From positions 32,905,001 through 32,969,000 of the forward strand of contig NC_091677.1 of assembly GCF_042453785.1 (NCBI RefSeq): DNA of 64,000 bases, written 5' to 3'. Position 1 is the first letter of the stretch, and each line of letters begins with the position of its first letter. This DNA is from Malus domestica. Lineage: Eukaryota > Streptophyta > Magnoliopsida > Rosales > Rosaceae. Below the pieces are notes generated by a model. That model was given only the letters and a program-made list of their open reading frames with translations, ran no database searches and had not been told where the DNA came from. The translations under genes and the position numbers were made by a program. Below are positions 43,094-54,584 of the stretch, piece by piece.

Positions 43094-45957
43094 ATGGCTG
43101 AGGCTGTTGTTTCGTTTGTGGCTGTAAGGCTCGGATACTTCATTCAAGAAGCCAAATTCTTGTATGGAGTCGGGGATATCGTTGACTTTGCACAAACCGA
43201 GCTACAGTTTATGAGGAGCTTTCTGAAAGATGCAGATAAAAGACAAGAGCATGATGAAACACTACGTATCTGGATTGCTAAAATTGTAGATGCTGCTTAT
43301 GATCTCGAGGATGTCGTTGAAGCTTATACGTTGAAAGCGGTTTTAAAGAGGAGAGGGGGTATTACGATTACTCTGAAAAGGTTTTCTTGCATCTTGAAAG
43401 AAGGAGTTGACCTTCACAAGATTGGTACAGAAATTGAGAACATTACCACCAGAATTTCAAATTTGCGGTCGAGTTTGGAAACTTTCAACCTAAGAGAAAT
43501 AAGGGAGGACGGAGGTGCCGGTTCCTTGCAATTGTACGAGAGGCAACACCTACTGAGGCGAAGTTACTCTCATGTTATTGAACCTGATATCGTTGGGTTG
43601 GAGGACAGTGCGAAGGAAGTGATTATGCAATTGATGAAAGAAGACAAATGCCTTGTTGTTTCGATTTGGGGCAAGGGCGGCTTGGGAAAGACCACTCTTG
43701 CGAAACATGTCTATCATCATAGTGAAGTTCGGCACCACTTTGTTGGTTTCGCTTGGGTGTGCGTATCTCAAAGATGTCAAGTTAGAAGTGTTTGGGAAGC
43801 AATTTTATTTAAACTCATGTCTCCTACCACTGAGCAAAGAGAAGCAATTGCAAAATGGAGGGATGATGAAATAGCCCAAAAGATTTGTCTTACGCTTCAA
43901 GATTCGAGATGTTTGGTGGTCCTTGATGACATTTGGAGCATCGAGGCGTGGGAGTCTTTAAAAGCTGCATTTCCACACGGGGGAACAAAGAGCAGGATAT
44001 TACTCACCACTCGCAAAAAAGCAGTCGCTTTGTGTGCTGATAGAAATGGTTTCCTCTACCAACCCCGACCACTAAATGAGAACGAAAGTTGGGAACTGCT
44101 CAGTAAGATAGCAATTGCTGGAAAGGATGATACAAGTATTTCCTCACCAAACTCTTCTATGACTTTTTATTATTATCATTTTAGTTATCGCAAGAACTAA
44201 TTTCGGAAAATATATAGCTTTTCTAGTGCAACTTCGAACTCAAAACTTCACGTGTGAGGATTGATCATAGCTCAGGAAATGAAAATTGAACTTTAGAAAA
44301 CAAGATGCATTTGACATTCAGTTTTGTTAAAGATATCAATTGATACCGATTTTATTCTATTTAACTACTGTTAGATTGATTGTTTGATTGTTTATAATTA
44401 GGCTAATTGCTTGCAGTAAGCTATTATTTAATTTAATCCTAGTTTTTCAGATTTACTTGTACAAATTTCTCCAAGAAAATGCTATAAGAACTCTCCTGAT
44501 TCTAACTTTTTCTTTTCTCCTTTTTTGTGACCTGCTTTCTCGATCCGTATAACTTATAATAAGATCCAGAAAACAAAGTTCATAGTGTATTGTCATTTGT
44601 CAAAAATATTGTTAATTGTTTACTCTTTTTGTTTTTGTTTTCTACAATTAATTACTGATTTTCTAAGTGTTGTTAATTCAGTTTTTTATTTTTTCAGACT
44701 CTAGAAGCTATGCTAAGAAGAAAGAATTAGGAAAGAAGATGCTTCATCACTGTGGAGGTCTCCCATTAGCCATCACTGTGCTTGCAGGACTACTAGTTAG
44801 AAAAGACACGGAGAATGAATGGGATATGATGTTAAAAAATGCTGAAGAATACATAAGAAGAGGTGAAGGTCACGAAGAGGAATACGCTGGTTCATTGTGG
44901 ATCTTGAAATTGAGTTATGATGATTTACCGTATTACTTGAAACTATGCTTTCTATATTTGGCTCATTTTCCTGAGGATTCATCCATACCAGTGAAAAGAC
45001 TAACTCAGTTAGGCAGAAGGTCTTGTACCTTTCACACAGCTAAGACCTGCAGGTTCATTGGAAACAATGGAGATGTATCATACAGCTGCTTCAATGAATT
45101 GGTGGAAAGGTGTATGGTTCAAGTTGGAGATCAAGGTTCGATTAGAAAGATCAAAACTTGCCACCTTCATGATCTTTTGCGAGACTTGTGCTTGTTAAAG
45201 GCAGGTGAGGAAAACTTTCTCCAGATTGTGAATTTTTCGCACAGAAATGAGGCAATGTATCTTTTTTCTTCTTCCACGGTAACCAAAGTAGCATCAACGG
45301 ATAAAGTTAGAAGACTTGCAGTCTATTTGGAGGGGAGTGCTGATAAACTGGTTCCATCAAGAGATGAAAGTAATGTTCACATCAGGTCTTTGTCATACTT
45401 TACCCCGGTTGACTGGACACCAAGAAATATAAAGTTACTACGGCCAATTTTCAAGGACTTCAAACTGCTTAGAGTTTTAAAATTGGAAAACATGAAAAGA
45501 GTAGTAGAGCTATCGAGGGATATTGGGAGCCTAATCCACTTAAGGTTTTTAAGTTTATTCAACAGTGATATAAGACGGTTGCCATCATCCATAGGTAATC
45601 TGTTATGTTTGCAAACTCTAGATTTACGCTTATATGGCTCAACAGTTATCCCAAATGTTATATGGAAGATGGACCAACTGAGACACTTATATTTACCCTT
45701 AAACTACAGTATAAGTGATAATGATAAACTAAGATTGGCTCCTCTCCGCAATTTGCAGACGTTACAATATGTTTCAACTCGCTATTCTGATTTGAATGAA
45801 CTTGCTGATTTGATAAGTCTGAGGAAACTGTTTATAGATGTGTACGAATGTGATTTGAGAAATCTGGAGAAAATCTTCAAGTCTACAAGCCTCAAATTCA
45901 ACCTTCTTCAGTCCTTATCTGTGCGTAACTTGCGTGTGCAGGACTCGAGAGTTATAT

Positions 45958-46155
45958 TGTTGAGAAAGTCAAGGATCATCATCAAGATACTTGCCATATA
46001 TTGTAATTAATTATATTCCTATTTTGTATTATGAGCTGTCTATTAGTAGCTAGTTTGTAGGAATTGATTGAAAATATATGACTACATATAGTAGTATTGT
46101 AAAGAGATTATTCATTCAATAAGAATCAGTGAATTACTACCTTCCAAAATTTACA
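45958..46155 (+). repeat. 5' LTR of the copia element
   Basis: 198 bp, identical by eye to the 3' LTR. AT-rich, with CTACATATAGTAG and AATAAGAATC near its end. Confidence 0.95.
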
Positions 46156-46204
46156 TGGTACCAGAGCCCTTCCTGGGTTCTTAGTTCCTTTTTTTTCTTG
46201 GACT

Positions 46205-49200
46205 ATGGTGGAGGATTCAACGTCAGCAATGGCTAAACTTGAACCATCCAGTGATCCTGCTAGTCCTTTCTTCGTTCATCATTCTGATCACCCGGGAATG
46301 ATGCTCGTTTCAACCAAACTTACCGGTGAAAATTATGGCACTTGGTGTCGTTCCATGTCAATTGCACTCAGTGCAAAGAACAAATTAGGGTTTGTTGATG
46401 GAAGTGTTGAACAGCCATCTGCGAAGACAAAGCCCACAGAATCTGCTCTTTGGCAACGGTGCAACGACATGATCCTTATGTGGATTATCAATACACTTTC
46501 CAGCGACCTGGCCACCAGTGTGGTGTACATGACGACAGCCAAAGATGTTTGGGATGATATTCGAGAACGTTTTTCTCAACAAAACGTGTCTCGTCTCTTT
46601 GAAATCCAACGTGAACTTGCACGTCTTACACAGAGTCAACAACCTATCAACGTGTATTTCACCAAGCTTAAAGGTTTGTGGGATGAGATGGATTCCTACC
46701 AAACTTTAAAGCCGTGTTCTTGCGGGGCTGTTCAATCTAATAACGAACAGGTGGAGAGGACCAAGGTTTTGCAGATTTTAATGGGGTTAGACGACTCGTA
46801 TTCTGCGATTCGTGGGCAGATCTTACTTATTCAACCATTGCCTTCGATTCGATCTGTCTATTCCATGTTGACACAAGAAGAGAAGCAGAGAGGCATGGCT
46901 GTTGGGCCTGGCCTCGTTGAACCTGCAGCTATGGTTGTTCAAACGAACCGTGGCAACAATGGCAACCATGGAAAAGGAAGATCATCCGAGAGGAAGCCAC
47001 TGCATTGTTCATACTGCGATAAGGATCATCACGTTATTGAAACGTGTTGGAAGCTCCATGGCTATCCACCGGGACATCGTCTTCATGGTAAGTCAAACAG
47101 TTCGAGTGGTTCTGGTGGGCGCTCTACCGCTGCACCGAGCGGCAAACCAGCTGTCAACAACGTGGCCTCTCCCGCTGCACCGTCCATGCCCAACCTCACC
47201 ACCGACCAATTTCAGCAACTCTTATCCATAATGAGTCAAAAGATGGGTCTTGATTCTAAGGCTAATCTAGCAGGTGGGCCTTCTTCTTTCCAATGGGTTA
47301 TAGACAGTGGTGCCACTGACCACATATCTAGTCTCTCATTGACTAATGCAACCTCCAATCCTCCTCTACCACCTGTGGCATTACCTAATGGGACTCGGGT
47401 TCCCATCAATTCTATTGGCACCTACAATTTTGGTTCCCAAATATCTCTTTATAATGTGCTTGGCATAGCTTCTTTTTTGATCAACTTAATTTCCGTTAGT
47501 CGGATCACTCGATCATTGAGATGCTCAGTAACCTTTTATCCTGATTTTTGTATTTTACAGGACCTGGAGACGAGGACGATGATTGGTTGGGGGCGACAAC
47601 ATAATGGACTTTACTATTTGGTGGACTCCAAAGGGCGAACATCACCTACACCTCCCAAGGTTTTTTCCGTCACGTGGCACCAACGACTTGGTCATCCTTC
47701 ACCCTTGAGACTCCAACTTTTAGCTAAACATTTTCCTGAAATTTCCCTTTCTGAAAATAAACCTTGTGACATTTTCCCTTTGGCAAAACAAACTCGATTG
47801 TCTTTTGGATTAAGTCATATTAATACTAAGCATGCTTTTGAACTTATACATTGTGATATTTGGGGTCCCCATAGAGTAGCATCCCGTTCGGGTGCTCGTT
47901 ATTTCCTTACTATTGTTGATGATTTTACTCGTTGCACTTGGGTTTACCTCATGCGTCATAAATCAAACACTCAATCTTTGCTTAAATCTTTCATTGCCTA
48001 TGCCGAAACACAATTTCACCACAAAATTAAAACCATTAGAACTGACAATGGCGGTGAATTTGTTTCTATGCTTCCTTTCTTTAATGATCATGGCATACTT
48101 TTTCAACGCTCTTGTGTTTCCACCCCTCAACAAAATGGGGTTGTGGAGCGAAAGCATAGACATATTCTTCAAACTGCACGAGCTTTGCATTTTCAGTCAC
48201 ATATTCCCTTGCATTTTTGGGATGAATGCATTCTCACATCCATTTACCTCATTAATCGCATTCCCACCCTTCTCTTATCGGGTCTTACGCCTTATGAGAA
48301 ATTATTTGGTCACCCTCCTTCATATACCCATTTACGCACTTTTGGGTGTTTAGCATATGCCACTAATCTTCACCCCCAACATAAGTTTGATGCTCGGGCT
48401 AAAAAATGTGTTTTCATTGGGTATCCTTTTGGCCAAAAAGCTTACAAATTATATGATCTTCATTCCAAACAAATTTTTACTAGTCGAGATGTCACCTTTC
48501 ATGAGCATATTTTTCCATTCCACCCAAATCCTCACCCAAATCCGCACCCACATACTGACCCAAACACTGTCCCACACACCGACCCCTATACTGATCCCCA
48601 TGCCGACCCAGGCCCACTTCCCTCTCCACATGTTACCGTCCCCATCCCTTCCCACATAGACCACCACCCTACCGACCCGGGCCTTTCTCCTGGCCCAGCA
48701 CCAGTCCCCAAACTACCCACCTCTGCTACTGACGGGCTTGACCAAGTCTCGGTTCTTCCTGGTGGGCCTGCTCTCTCTCTGGACCCGTGTCCACCATCTG
48801 CCCAGCCTGCCGCTGCATCCCCTGCTCCTTTGCGCCATTCCAGTCGCATCCGAGTTCCGCCGACCAAGCTCCATGATTATGTTTGTCCGACTATTCCGTT
48901 GCCCCCCGCCAACTCCTCGCCTTCCGGTCCTCGTACAAGGTATCCTCTTTCTAATTATTTGTCCTATCAAGGGCTCTCTCCTAAGTATCAATCCTTCATT
49001 GCACAATTGTCTACTGTTTTGGAGCCTAACAGTTATACAGAAGCTGCCAAACATCCCCATTGGTGCAAGGCCATGGACGAGGAACTCCAGGCTCTTCAGG
49101 CCAATGACACTTGGACACTTTCTCCTCTCCCTTCCGGGAAGGTACCCATTGGTTGTCGGTGGGTTTATAAAATCAAAAGAAAATCTGATGGGAGTATTGA

Positions 49201-50557
49201 GCGTTACAAAGCTCGGTTGGTTGCTAAAGGTTACACCCAATTGGAAGGTATTGACTATCATGATACCTTTTCTCCCACTGCTAAACTTGTCACTTTCCGC
49301 TGCTTACTTGCTCTTGCTGCTACTCACTCCTGGTCACTTCATCACCTTGATGTCCATAACGCATTCCTTCATGGTGATCTCATGGAGGAAATCTACATGC
49401 TTCCCCCGCCTGGTCTTCGGCGACAGGGGGAGAATTTGGTGTGTCGCCTTCATAAGTCAATTTATGGGTTGAAGCAAGCTTCTCGGCAATGGTTTTTCAA
49501 GTTCTCACAAGCTATTCGATCAGCTGGTTATGTTCAATCTAAAGCAGACTACTCACTTTTCACTAAGAGAAGAGGGAAGTCATTTACTGTGCTTCTCATC
49601 TATGTGGATGACATACTGATAACGGGGAATGACTTGAAAGCAATTGATGATCTCAAATCTTTTTTTAATACCAAGTTTCGTATCAAAGATCTTGGTAATT
49701 TGAAATATTTTTTGGGAATTGAGGTGGCACGATCGAAACAAGGTATTTTCATTTCACAAAGAAAGTATTTATTGGATATCCTAAATGATGTTGGTTTTCT
49801 AGGATCACGGCCTGCAAGCTTTCCTATGGAACAAAATCTCAAATTACTCCCTGATGATGGGCATGCATTGGATGATCCAGTCAAGTACAGAAGATTGATT
49901 GGTCGGTTGATATATCTCACTATAACCCGACCGGATATTACATATTCAGTTCATTTATTGAGTAGATTCATGCAATCACCTCAAAAGTCTCATTATGAAG
50001 CTGCTTTACGCATCTTGAAGTATTTGAAAGGCACACCAGGGCAAGGCATGATGTTTCCATCTCAAAATTCATTGAAGTTAAAGGCATATTGTGATTCCGA
50101 TTGGGCAGGATGTCCTACCACTCGACGTTCCACTACTGGTTATTGCGTTTTCCTTGGAAATAGCCTTATTTCATGGAAAAGCAAACGACAGAAAACTGTA
50201 TCCTTATCTTCTGCTGAAGCAGAATATAGATCCATGGCAGCAGCATGTTGTGAGCTTGCATGGCTCCAAAGCCTTTTTCGAGATCTTCAAGTTCAAGACC
50301 AAGGGCCGGCTACCTTATTATGCGACAATCAAGCCGCTCTTCATATTGCGGCAAATCCGGTATTTCACGAGCGAACAAGGCACATTGAGATTGATTGTCA
50401 TTTTGTTCGAGATAAGATTATGGAAGGAAAAATTGTGACGGGATTTGTTCCTTCCATATCACAACTTGCTGATTTGTTCACTAAAGCTCTTGGGAAGGAA
50501 AGATTTCATTCTTTGCTAGGCAAGTTGGGAGTTCGAAACATTCACTCACCAACTTGA
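46205..50557 (+). CDS. Ty1/copia Gag-Pol polyprotein, 1450 residues
   Basis: The frame holds all copia domains in order: UBN2-type gag (about 30-250), a CX2CX4HX4C zinc knuckle (C268-C281), protease with WVIDSGATDH (Asp367), integrase, reverse transcriptase with YVDD (1133-1136) and RNase H (AYCDSDWAGCPTTRRSTTGY, SSAEAEYRSMA). Integrase core residues Asp551, Asp614 and Glu648 are present. One oddity is in the integrase N-terminal zinc site: H492 and H497 and C521 are there but the fourth ligand, normally Cys in a CxxC, is Phe524 (CDIF). A proline/histidine-rich variable linker (HPNPHPNPHPHTDPN) lies between integrase and reverse transcriptase. The product would be cleaved by its own protease and carry out reverse transcription and integration in cytoplasmic particles and nucleus. 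No stop or frameshift is present. Confidence 0.95.
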   Translation: MVEDSTSAMAKLEPSSDPASPFFVHHSDHPGMMLVSTKLTGENYGTWCRSMSIALSAKNKLGFVDGSVEQPSAKTKPTESALWQRCNDMILMWIINTLSSDLATSVVYMTTAKDVWDDIRERFSQQNVSRLFEIQRELARLTQSQQPINVYFTKLKGLWDEMDSYQTLKPCSCGAVQSNNEQVERTKVLQILMGLDDSYSAIRGQILLIQPLPSIRSVYSMLTQEEKQRGMAVGPGLVEPAAMVVQTNRGNNGNHGKGRSSERKPLHCSYCDKDHHVIETCWKLHGYPPGHRLHGKSNSSSGSGGRSTAAPSGKPAVNNVASPAAPSMPNLTTDQFQQLLSIMSQKMGLDSKANLAGGPSSFQWVIDSGATDHISSLSLTNATSNPPLPPVALPNGTRVPINSIGTYNFGSQISLYNVLGIASFLINLISVSRITRSLRCSVTFYPDFCILQDLETRTMIGWGRQHNGLYYLVDSKGRTSPTPPKVFSVTWHQRLGHPSPLRLQLLAKHFPEISLSENKPCDIFPLAKQTRLSFGLSHINTKHAFELIHCDIWGPHRVASRSGARYFLTIVDDFTRCTWVYLMRHKSNTQSLLKSFIAYAETQFHHKIKTIRTDNGGEFVSMLPFFNDHGILFQRSCVSTPQQNGVVERKHRHILQTARALHFQSHIPLHFWDECILTSIYLINRIPTLLLSGLTPYEKLFGHPPSYTHLRTFGCLAYATNLHPQHKFDARAKKCVFIGYPFGQKAYKLYDLHSKQIFTSRDVTFHEHIFPFHPNPHPNPHPHTDPNTVPHTDPYTDPHADPGPLPSPHVTVPIPSHIDHHPTDPGLSPGPAPVPKLPTSATDGLDQVSVLPGGPALSLDPCPPSAQPAAASPAPLRHSSRIRVPPTKLHDYVCPTIPLPPANSSPSGPRTRYPLSNYLSYQGLSPKYQSFIAQLSTVLEPNSYTEAAKHPHWCKAMDEELQALQANDTWTLSPLPSGKVPIGCRWVYKIKRKSDGSIERYKARLVAKGYTQLEGIDYHDTFSPTAKLVTFRCLLALAATHSWSLHHLDVHNAFLHGDLMEEIYMLPPPGLRRQGENLVCRLHKSIYGLKQASRQWFFKFSQAIRSAGYVQSKADYSLFTKRRGKSFTVLLIYVDDILITGNDLKAIDDLKSFFNTKFRIKDLGNLKYFLGIEVARSKQGIFISQRKYLLDILNDVGFLGSRPASFPMEQNLKLLPDDGHALDDPVKYRRLIGRLIYLTITRPDITYSVHLLSRFMQSPQKSHYEAALRILKYLKGTPGQGMMFPSQNSLKLKAYCDSDWAGCPTTRRSTTGYCVFLGNSLISWKSKRQKTVSLSSAEAEYRSMAAACCELAWLQSLFRDLQVQDQGPATLLCDNQAALHIAANPVFHERTRHIEIDCHFVRDKIMEGKIVTGFVPSISQLADLFTKALGKERFHSLLGKLGVRNIHSPT

Positions 50558-50564
50558 GGGGGAG

Positions 50565-50762
50565 TGTTGAGAAAGTCAAGGATCATCATCAAGATACTTG
50601 CCATATATTGTAATTAATTATATTCCTATTTTGTATTATGAGCTGTCTATTAGTAGCTAGTTTGTAGGAATTGATTGAAAATATATGACTACATATAGTA
50701 GTATTGTAAAGAGATTATTCATTCAATAAGAATCAGTGAATTACTACCTTCCAAAATTTACA
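50565..50762 (+). repeat. 3' LTR of the copia element
   Basis: 198 bp, identical by eye to the 5' LTR, directly after the polypurine tract. Confidence 0.95.
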
Positions 50763-51312
50763 TATATCAATGATAGTGTCAAGTTGTCGTCAGATATGCA
50801 AGTTGTGTCTGCAAGGGCTAACCACAGAGCTACCAAATGACCTCCAGTACTATCCAAACCTCATCAAGTTATCATTAATTGAAACTGATCTCAAGGAAGA
50901 CCAGATTACAATTCTGGAGAGGCTGAAAAACTTAAGAGTTCTACACCTTAGCTGGAGTGCTTTTGAGAAGAACTCAAAGACATTGAAATTCTCTGCTGGA
51001 GGCTTTCCTCGTCTTGAATTTCTTTCACTTTCCTGCATGGACGAAATAGAGGAGTGGATGGTGGATGAAGGAGCCATGCCTTGTCTTCGCCAATTGTATA
51101 TTGAGCACTGTGGAGGCATGAAGACAGTTCCCGATTGGCTGAGGTACATTACAACCCTCAGGGAATTAGCCATCACTGGGATGTCAAAAGCATTCTACAG
51201 TAGACTTGAGAAAGGAGGAGCAGACTTCTACAAAATCCAACATGTGCCTTCCCTTGATTTTGGGCCAGCCATTGAGGAGTTTCTCTCATCACGTACGTGG
51301 AATGTATCATAA

Positions 51313-52678
51313 CCAAGCCAACTTCTTCAATTAATTCATTTTTGTTCTTTATGTTTCAACATTACAGTACACTAGTTGATTTCTTTTGTTGTACAAATAT
51401 ATAGATCACTAATCTCAATGTACAGATAAAAAAATTCCGGTGAAGGGAAGCATGAATTTCAATTGTTGACACACGCCATGATGATAAGGTAATTAGAAGC
51501 CCAAGCAAATTTTTCATGTTCCACTCACGTCAACGTTGTTTGCTGATTCTATTGCGAATGGAAGAGTAAAGTTGATGCACTAGTACTTGTGATGTATGCT
51601 TTTTTTTCCTAAACATTTAGTTGGCCAAACCAATATGTCCACTTCGATTAATTTTTTCCATGGTTTGTGCTTTAGCTTATTGAGTTTACTGGATAGTTTT
51701 GTTACTGTCTTGCAGGAAAAATTGAACGAGGAAAAGCTCTGACCAAACCGCTTAGTGCTGAAAGCCTGAAGCTCTCAGAACCTGCATTGCTCGCTGCTCA
51801 AATCTGGTTAAAATTGTTGAAGGCTTGAACCTTGAAGTATGTTTTATATTTTACTTATCAAGTAAAAGTACTTCAGTTAAAGACATCATCTTCACGTTGA
51901 GTAATTTCTTCTGTATTAATTGACTCTGCATTTATAGCTTCTCAATTGGATAGCAAAAAACATTTATTTTTTAAGACTCTTTTGTTAAAAAGTATTTAGG
52001 TTTTGAACAAAAACATTCATGAAATGGACTGTTATTATACTCGACATGAGGTTACTCTCTCAAAGTGGGACTCTGTACGAACTCTTCGTCATCTCATGTT
52101 TTATGCACAATGTTTTATAATGTTGGCATGAAAGTTGTGCCAAAGACATAAAGTTGTGGAGAGTCCATGGATATATATAGTCCTACTCTTGAGACTTTTT
52201 TTTAATTCCTATAGTTTGTCAAATATTTGATTCTTGGAATGGAGTGTTTCTCAGTAACTTTAGTAACCAGGAGACTAGCTACGCTATAAATTTAACTTCG
52301 TTAAGCAGCATATGTACGTTCCTGTTTAACTAGCTACAGTTTGTCATATGTACGTTCCTGTTTAACCTTATCTAGTATAAATAATATCTGAATGAAAAAC
52401 TTGTCCAAATTTAAATGAACGTTATATTGTGATGTGATTTAGGGAACAAAATTTGATACGTAAGTTTGACGAGTGTAGTAATGTTGTGTGAAGAAATTTA
52501 AAAGTAACGGATAATTGAGTATCACCTTTGTTGCAGGTATGTTGTAAACTTGTAAACGATGGATGTTATTGTGAACCCACCATGAAGCTAATAAAGAGTT
52601 ACCATCGGAAGTCTTTGAATAACTAGTTCTTGAGTACACTAGAATTTTAAAGATATCCCAAAAGTTGTATTTGATTAA
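51313..52678. other. Intergenic sequence after the NLR gene
   Basis: No gene is supported. Sequence at 51720-51830 after a TTGCAGG acceptor-like site could be a spliced 3' untranslated exon of the NLR gene (GAAAAATTGAACGAGGAAAA), but no coding match was found. A short tandem repeat (CATATGTACGTTCCTGTTTAAC, two copies) is at about 52308-52365. Confidence 0.4.
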
Positions 52679-52849
52679 GGGTAATGTTAGAGAGACCAAG
52701 TTTTTAAACAAAATTATGTAAGCCAAATGATGTATTTGTTGATGATTGAATTATTACTTAAGTGTTGATTAACGTGTTTATTTCTTTTGGTGATACATCA
52801 TATGAGATTTGCAAATTTGGTTTAAAAATTAGTGTGCCTAGCATTATCC
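52679..52849. mobile_element. Small Mutator-like MITE, family M1
   Basis: 171 bp from GGGTAATGTTAGAGAGACC to GCCTAGCATTATCC, flanked by 9-bp duplications TTTGATTAA (52670-52678, 52850-52858). Same length and core as the copy at 27949-28119. Confidence 0.88.
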
Positions 52850-52858
52850 TTTGATTAA

Positions 52859-54575
52859 TTCTTGAGTGATGATTACAATGAAACAACCAATGATTTAAAT
52901 AAACAGATTACAACTTCCTGGAACAACTCAAAGGACTATGGTAATTAAAACGACATTAATGAAAATTAATCCAACGAAATTTGAAAGATTTAATTATTAC
53001 TATATAAATTAAACTGCATTTTGGAGGCTAAAATGACCTCATATGGCTAAAAATCATCTTATGTCACAACAAAGTAGTAAGTTTGAATCGTGGCGTTATT
53101 CCCTATTCGAAAAGGTATCAACAACCTAAATCTGAGCTCGGACGCGAAATCTGTAAATTCTCACTGCTTCTTTTTGTCTTTCTACGGTCAATTTTCTCTT
53201 CAATCTATTCAACCATTTGTTTTACATCATATTGGTGAACTATACTACATCAGCCCTAAGTATCAAATTGATGCAAAGAGCACAATTTTAATGATGATAG
53301 AGCAAATAGTTTATTAGGTATTGGTATGATGCCTAATCATGCACAATACTAATCAAATTGTTAAGGCGTTGCATTCGCCGTTCTATCATCTATTTGTTTA
53401 TTCTTAATCAGTGCTTTGGCTTGCCGGTTCCCCCATATGTATACATTTTCTTTTCTCCAACATTATTGTTGATTGCATCATAGAACTACTATATATTAAC
53501 ATATGGTATTAATATGGCACTATTGCGTTTAACAAGATAAGGCACATTGCTTAAACAAATATAGCCTCTAATATTCGATTTGACTTGACAATTGACACAG
53601 GTTAAGTAGACGCAAGGTTTTTCTATAATATACACCAGCAATGGCGGCTTCAAAATTCAAATATTTGGGGTCTTAATGTTAAAGGTCTAAATTTTTTAAT
53701 AGAAACAGAGTGCGAAGTGTATAAAAAAATTTCAATTTATTCACTGAGACATTTCGTCTAACACTTAATCTACTTTTTATTGTTAGTCAAATTATGTTGC
53801 GCACATATCAACAAATATTGACATTTGCCGAAGCAATTTTATGAGTACTATTGAGAGAATTTGTCGAGTGCTATCAACGCAACCTGACAAGTGTTGTCGA
53901 GATATGATTATTAGGCATTACATCAAACGCTTAGTGGGTACAAAAGGGACTCATACCAAACATTGGAAAATTCTTGAAAAATCTTCACATGTAGATCTCC
54001 CAAATTCTGGGAGTTCATGGAAACACTTTGGTCTCACTGTACATCTGCTTCAATGCACAAGCATGTGGAATGCACAAGTGCTTGAGCTGGTTGATTATAA
54101 TTGTCAAAATTCAACTATGTAAATTTAACCGTCCAATGCACCAATGCATCTCATACACCGACGCATTGTAGAATTTTGCATTTTTAGAGGCAGTAGATGA
54201 AATCTTATTCTATTTTTTAGGGTAGCTAGATGCAACATTATTATTAGCTCTCAGGTAAGCATATTTCTGTCTCTTAATTTCTTAAACCAATCTAATCCTA
54301 CACGCATAACCCGTGAGGCATGTAGTAATCTTGTTCCAGGAGTTCGATATGTTGAGATCCGACACCTACCATGCAACATTTTATTTTCTAATGGTTCAAT
54401 AGTAGGTTGATTAGTCATATGACAACGCCACGGCACCAGGTATTCTCATTCCCCTAGTAAATACAAAATAAATAATCGTCCTTCTGAGCTAGTTCAGTGT
54501 CCATCTACAATACATGGACACAATGGTATCTTCTCGTATTTTCGTGTTATGTCGTATTTTTTTATGGTCATATAA
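52859..54575. other. Intergenic sequence without recognised genes
   Basis: AT-rich. The 93-codon open frame at 53841-54122 and the 61-codon minus frame at 54251-54436 have no recognised domain and no supporting splice or regulatory context. They may be old transposon debris. Confidence 0.5.
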
Positions 54576-54584
54576 TAATTATTT

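Larger units (their letters stand above)
45958..50762 (+). mobile_element. Full-length Ty1/copia retrotransposon
   Basis: 4805 bp with 198-bp LTRs (45958-46155, 50565-50762) that read identically base by base. TG..CA ends (TGTTGAGAAAGTC...AAATTTACA) are flanked by the 5-bp duplication TATAT (45953-45957, 50763-50767). The primer site TGGTACCAGAGCC begins at 46156 and the polypurine tract GAGGGGGAG ends at 50564. One long frame encodes the whole polyprotein. It sits in the LRR coding region of an NLR gene, in the same orientation. Confidence 0.97.
43094..51312 (+). pseudogene. CC-NBS-LRR resistance-type gene interrupted by a copia element
   Basis: Exon 1 is 43094-44135. Exon 2 is 44698-45957 and continues at 50768-51312 after the copia insertion. 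Across the insertion the frame is continuous, so the gene was about 948 codons before. NLR proteins are intracellular immune receptors. Visible parts: an N-terminal Rx-type coiled coil (MAEAVVSFVAVRLGYFIQEA), P-loop GKGGLGKTTLAK (193-204), kinase-2 CLVVLDDIW (Asp278/279), RNBS-B SRILLTTR, GLPL motif CGGLPLAI (from 366), LHD in the MHD position (CHLHDLLRD), then leucine-rich repeats to VPDWLRYITTLRELAIT. Besides the insertion, 45012-45070 is read in a shifted frame (RSCTFHTAKTC) where relatives have a Trp-Ala-Glu-Gly segment, apparently from a 2-bp and a 1-bp deletion that compensate. It groups with RPP13/RPP8-like NLRs by feel. Start chosen at the first ATG of the coiled coil. Confidence 0.9.

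Noticed and set aside
48586-49472. Large alternative frames inside the copia polyprotein (for example 244 codons plus strand)
   Set aside because: They overlap the real polyprotein frame and show no domain.
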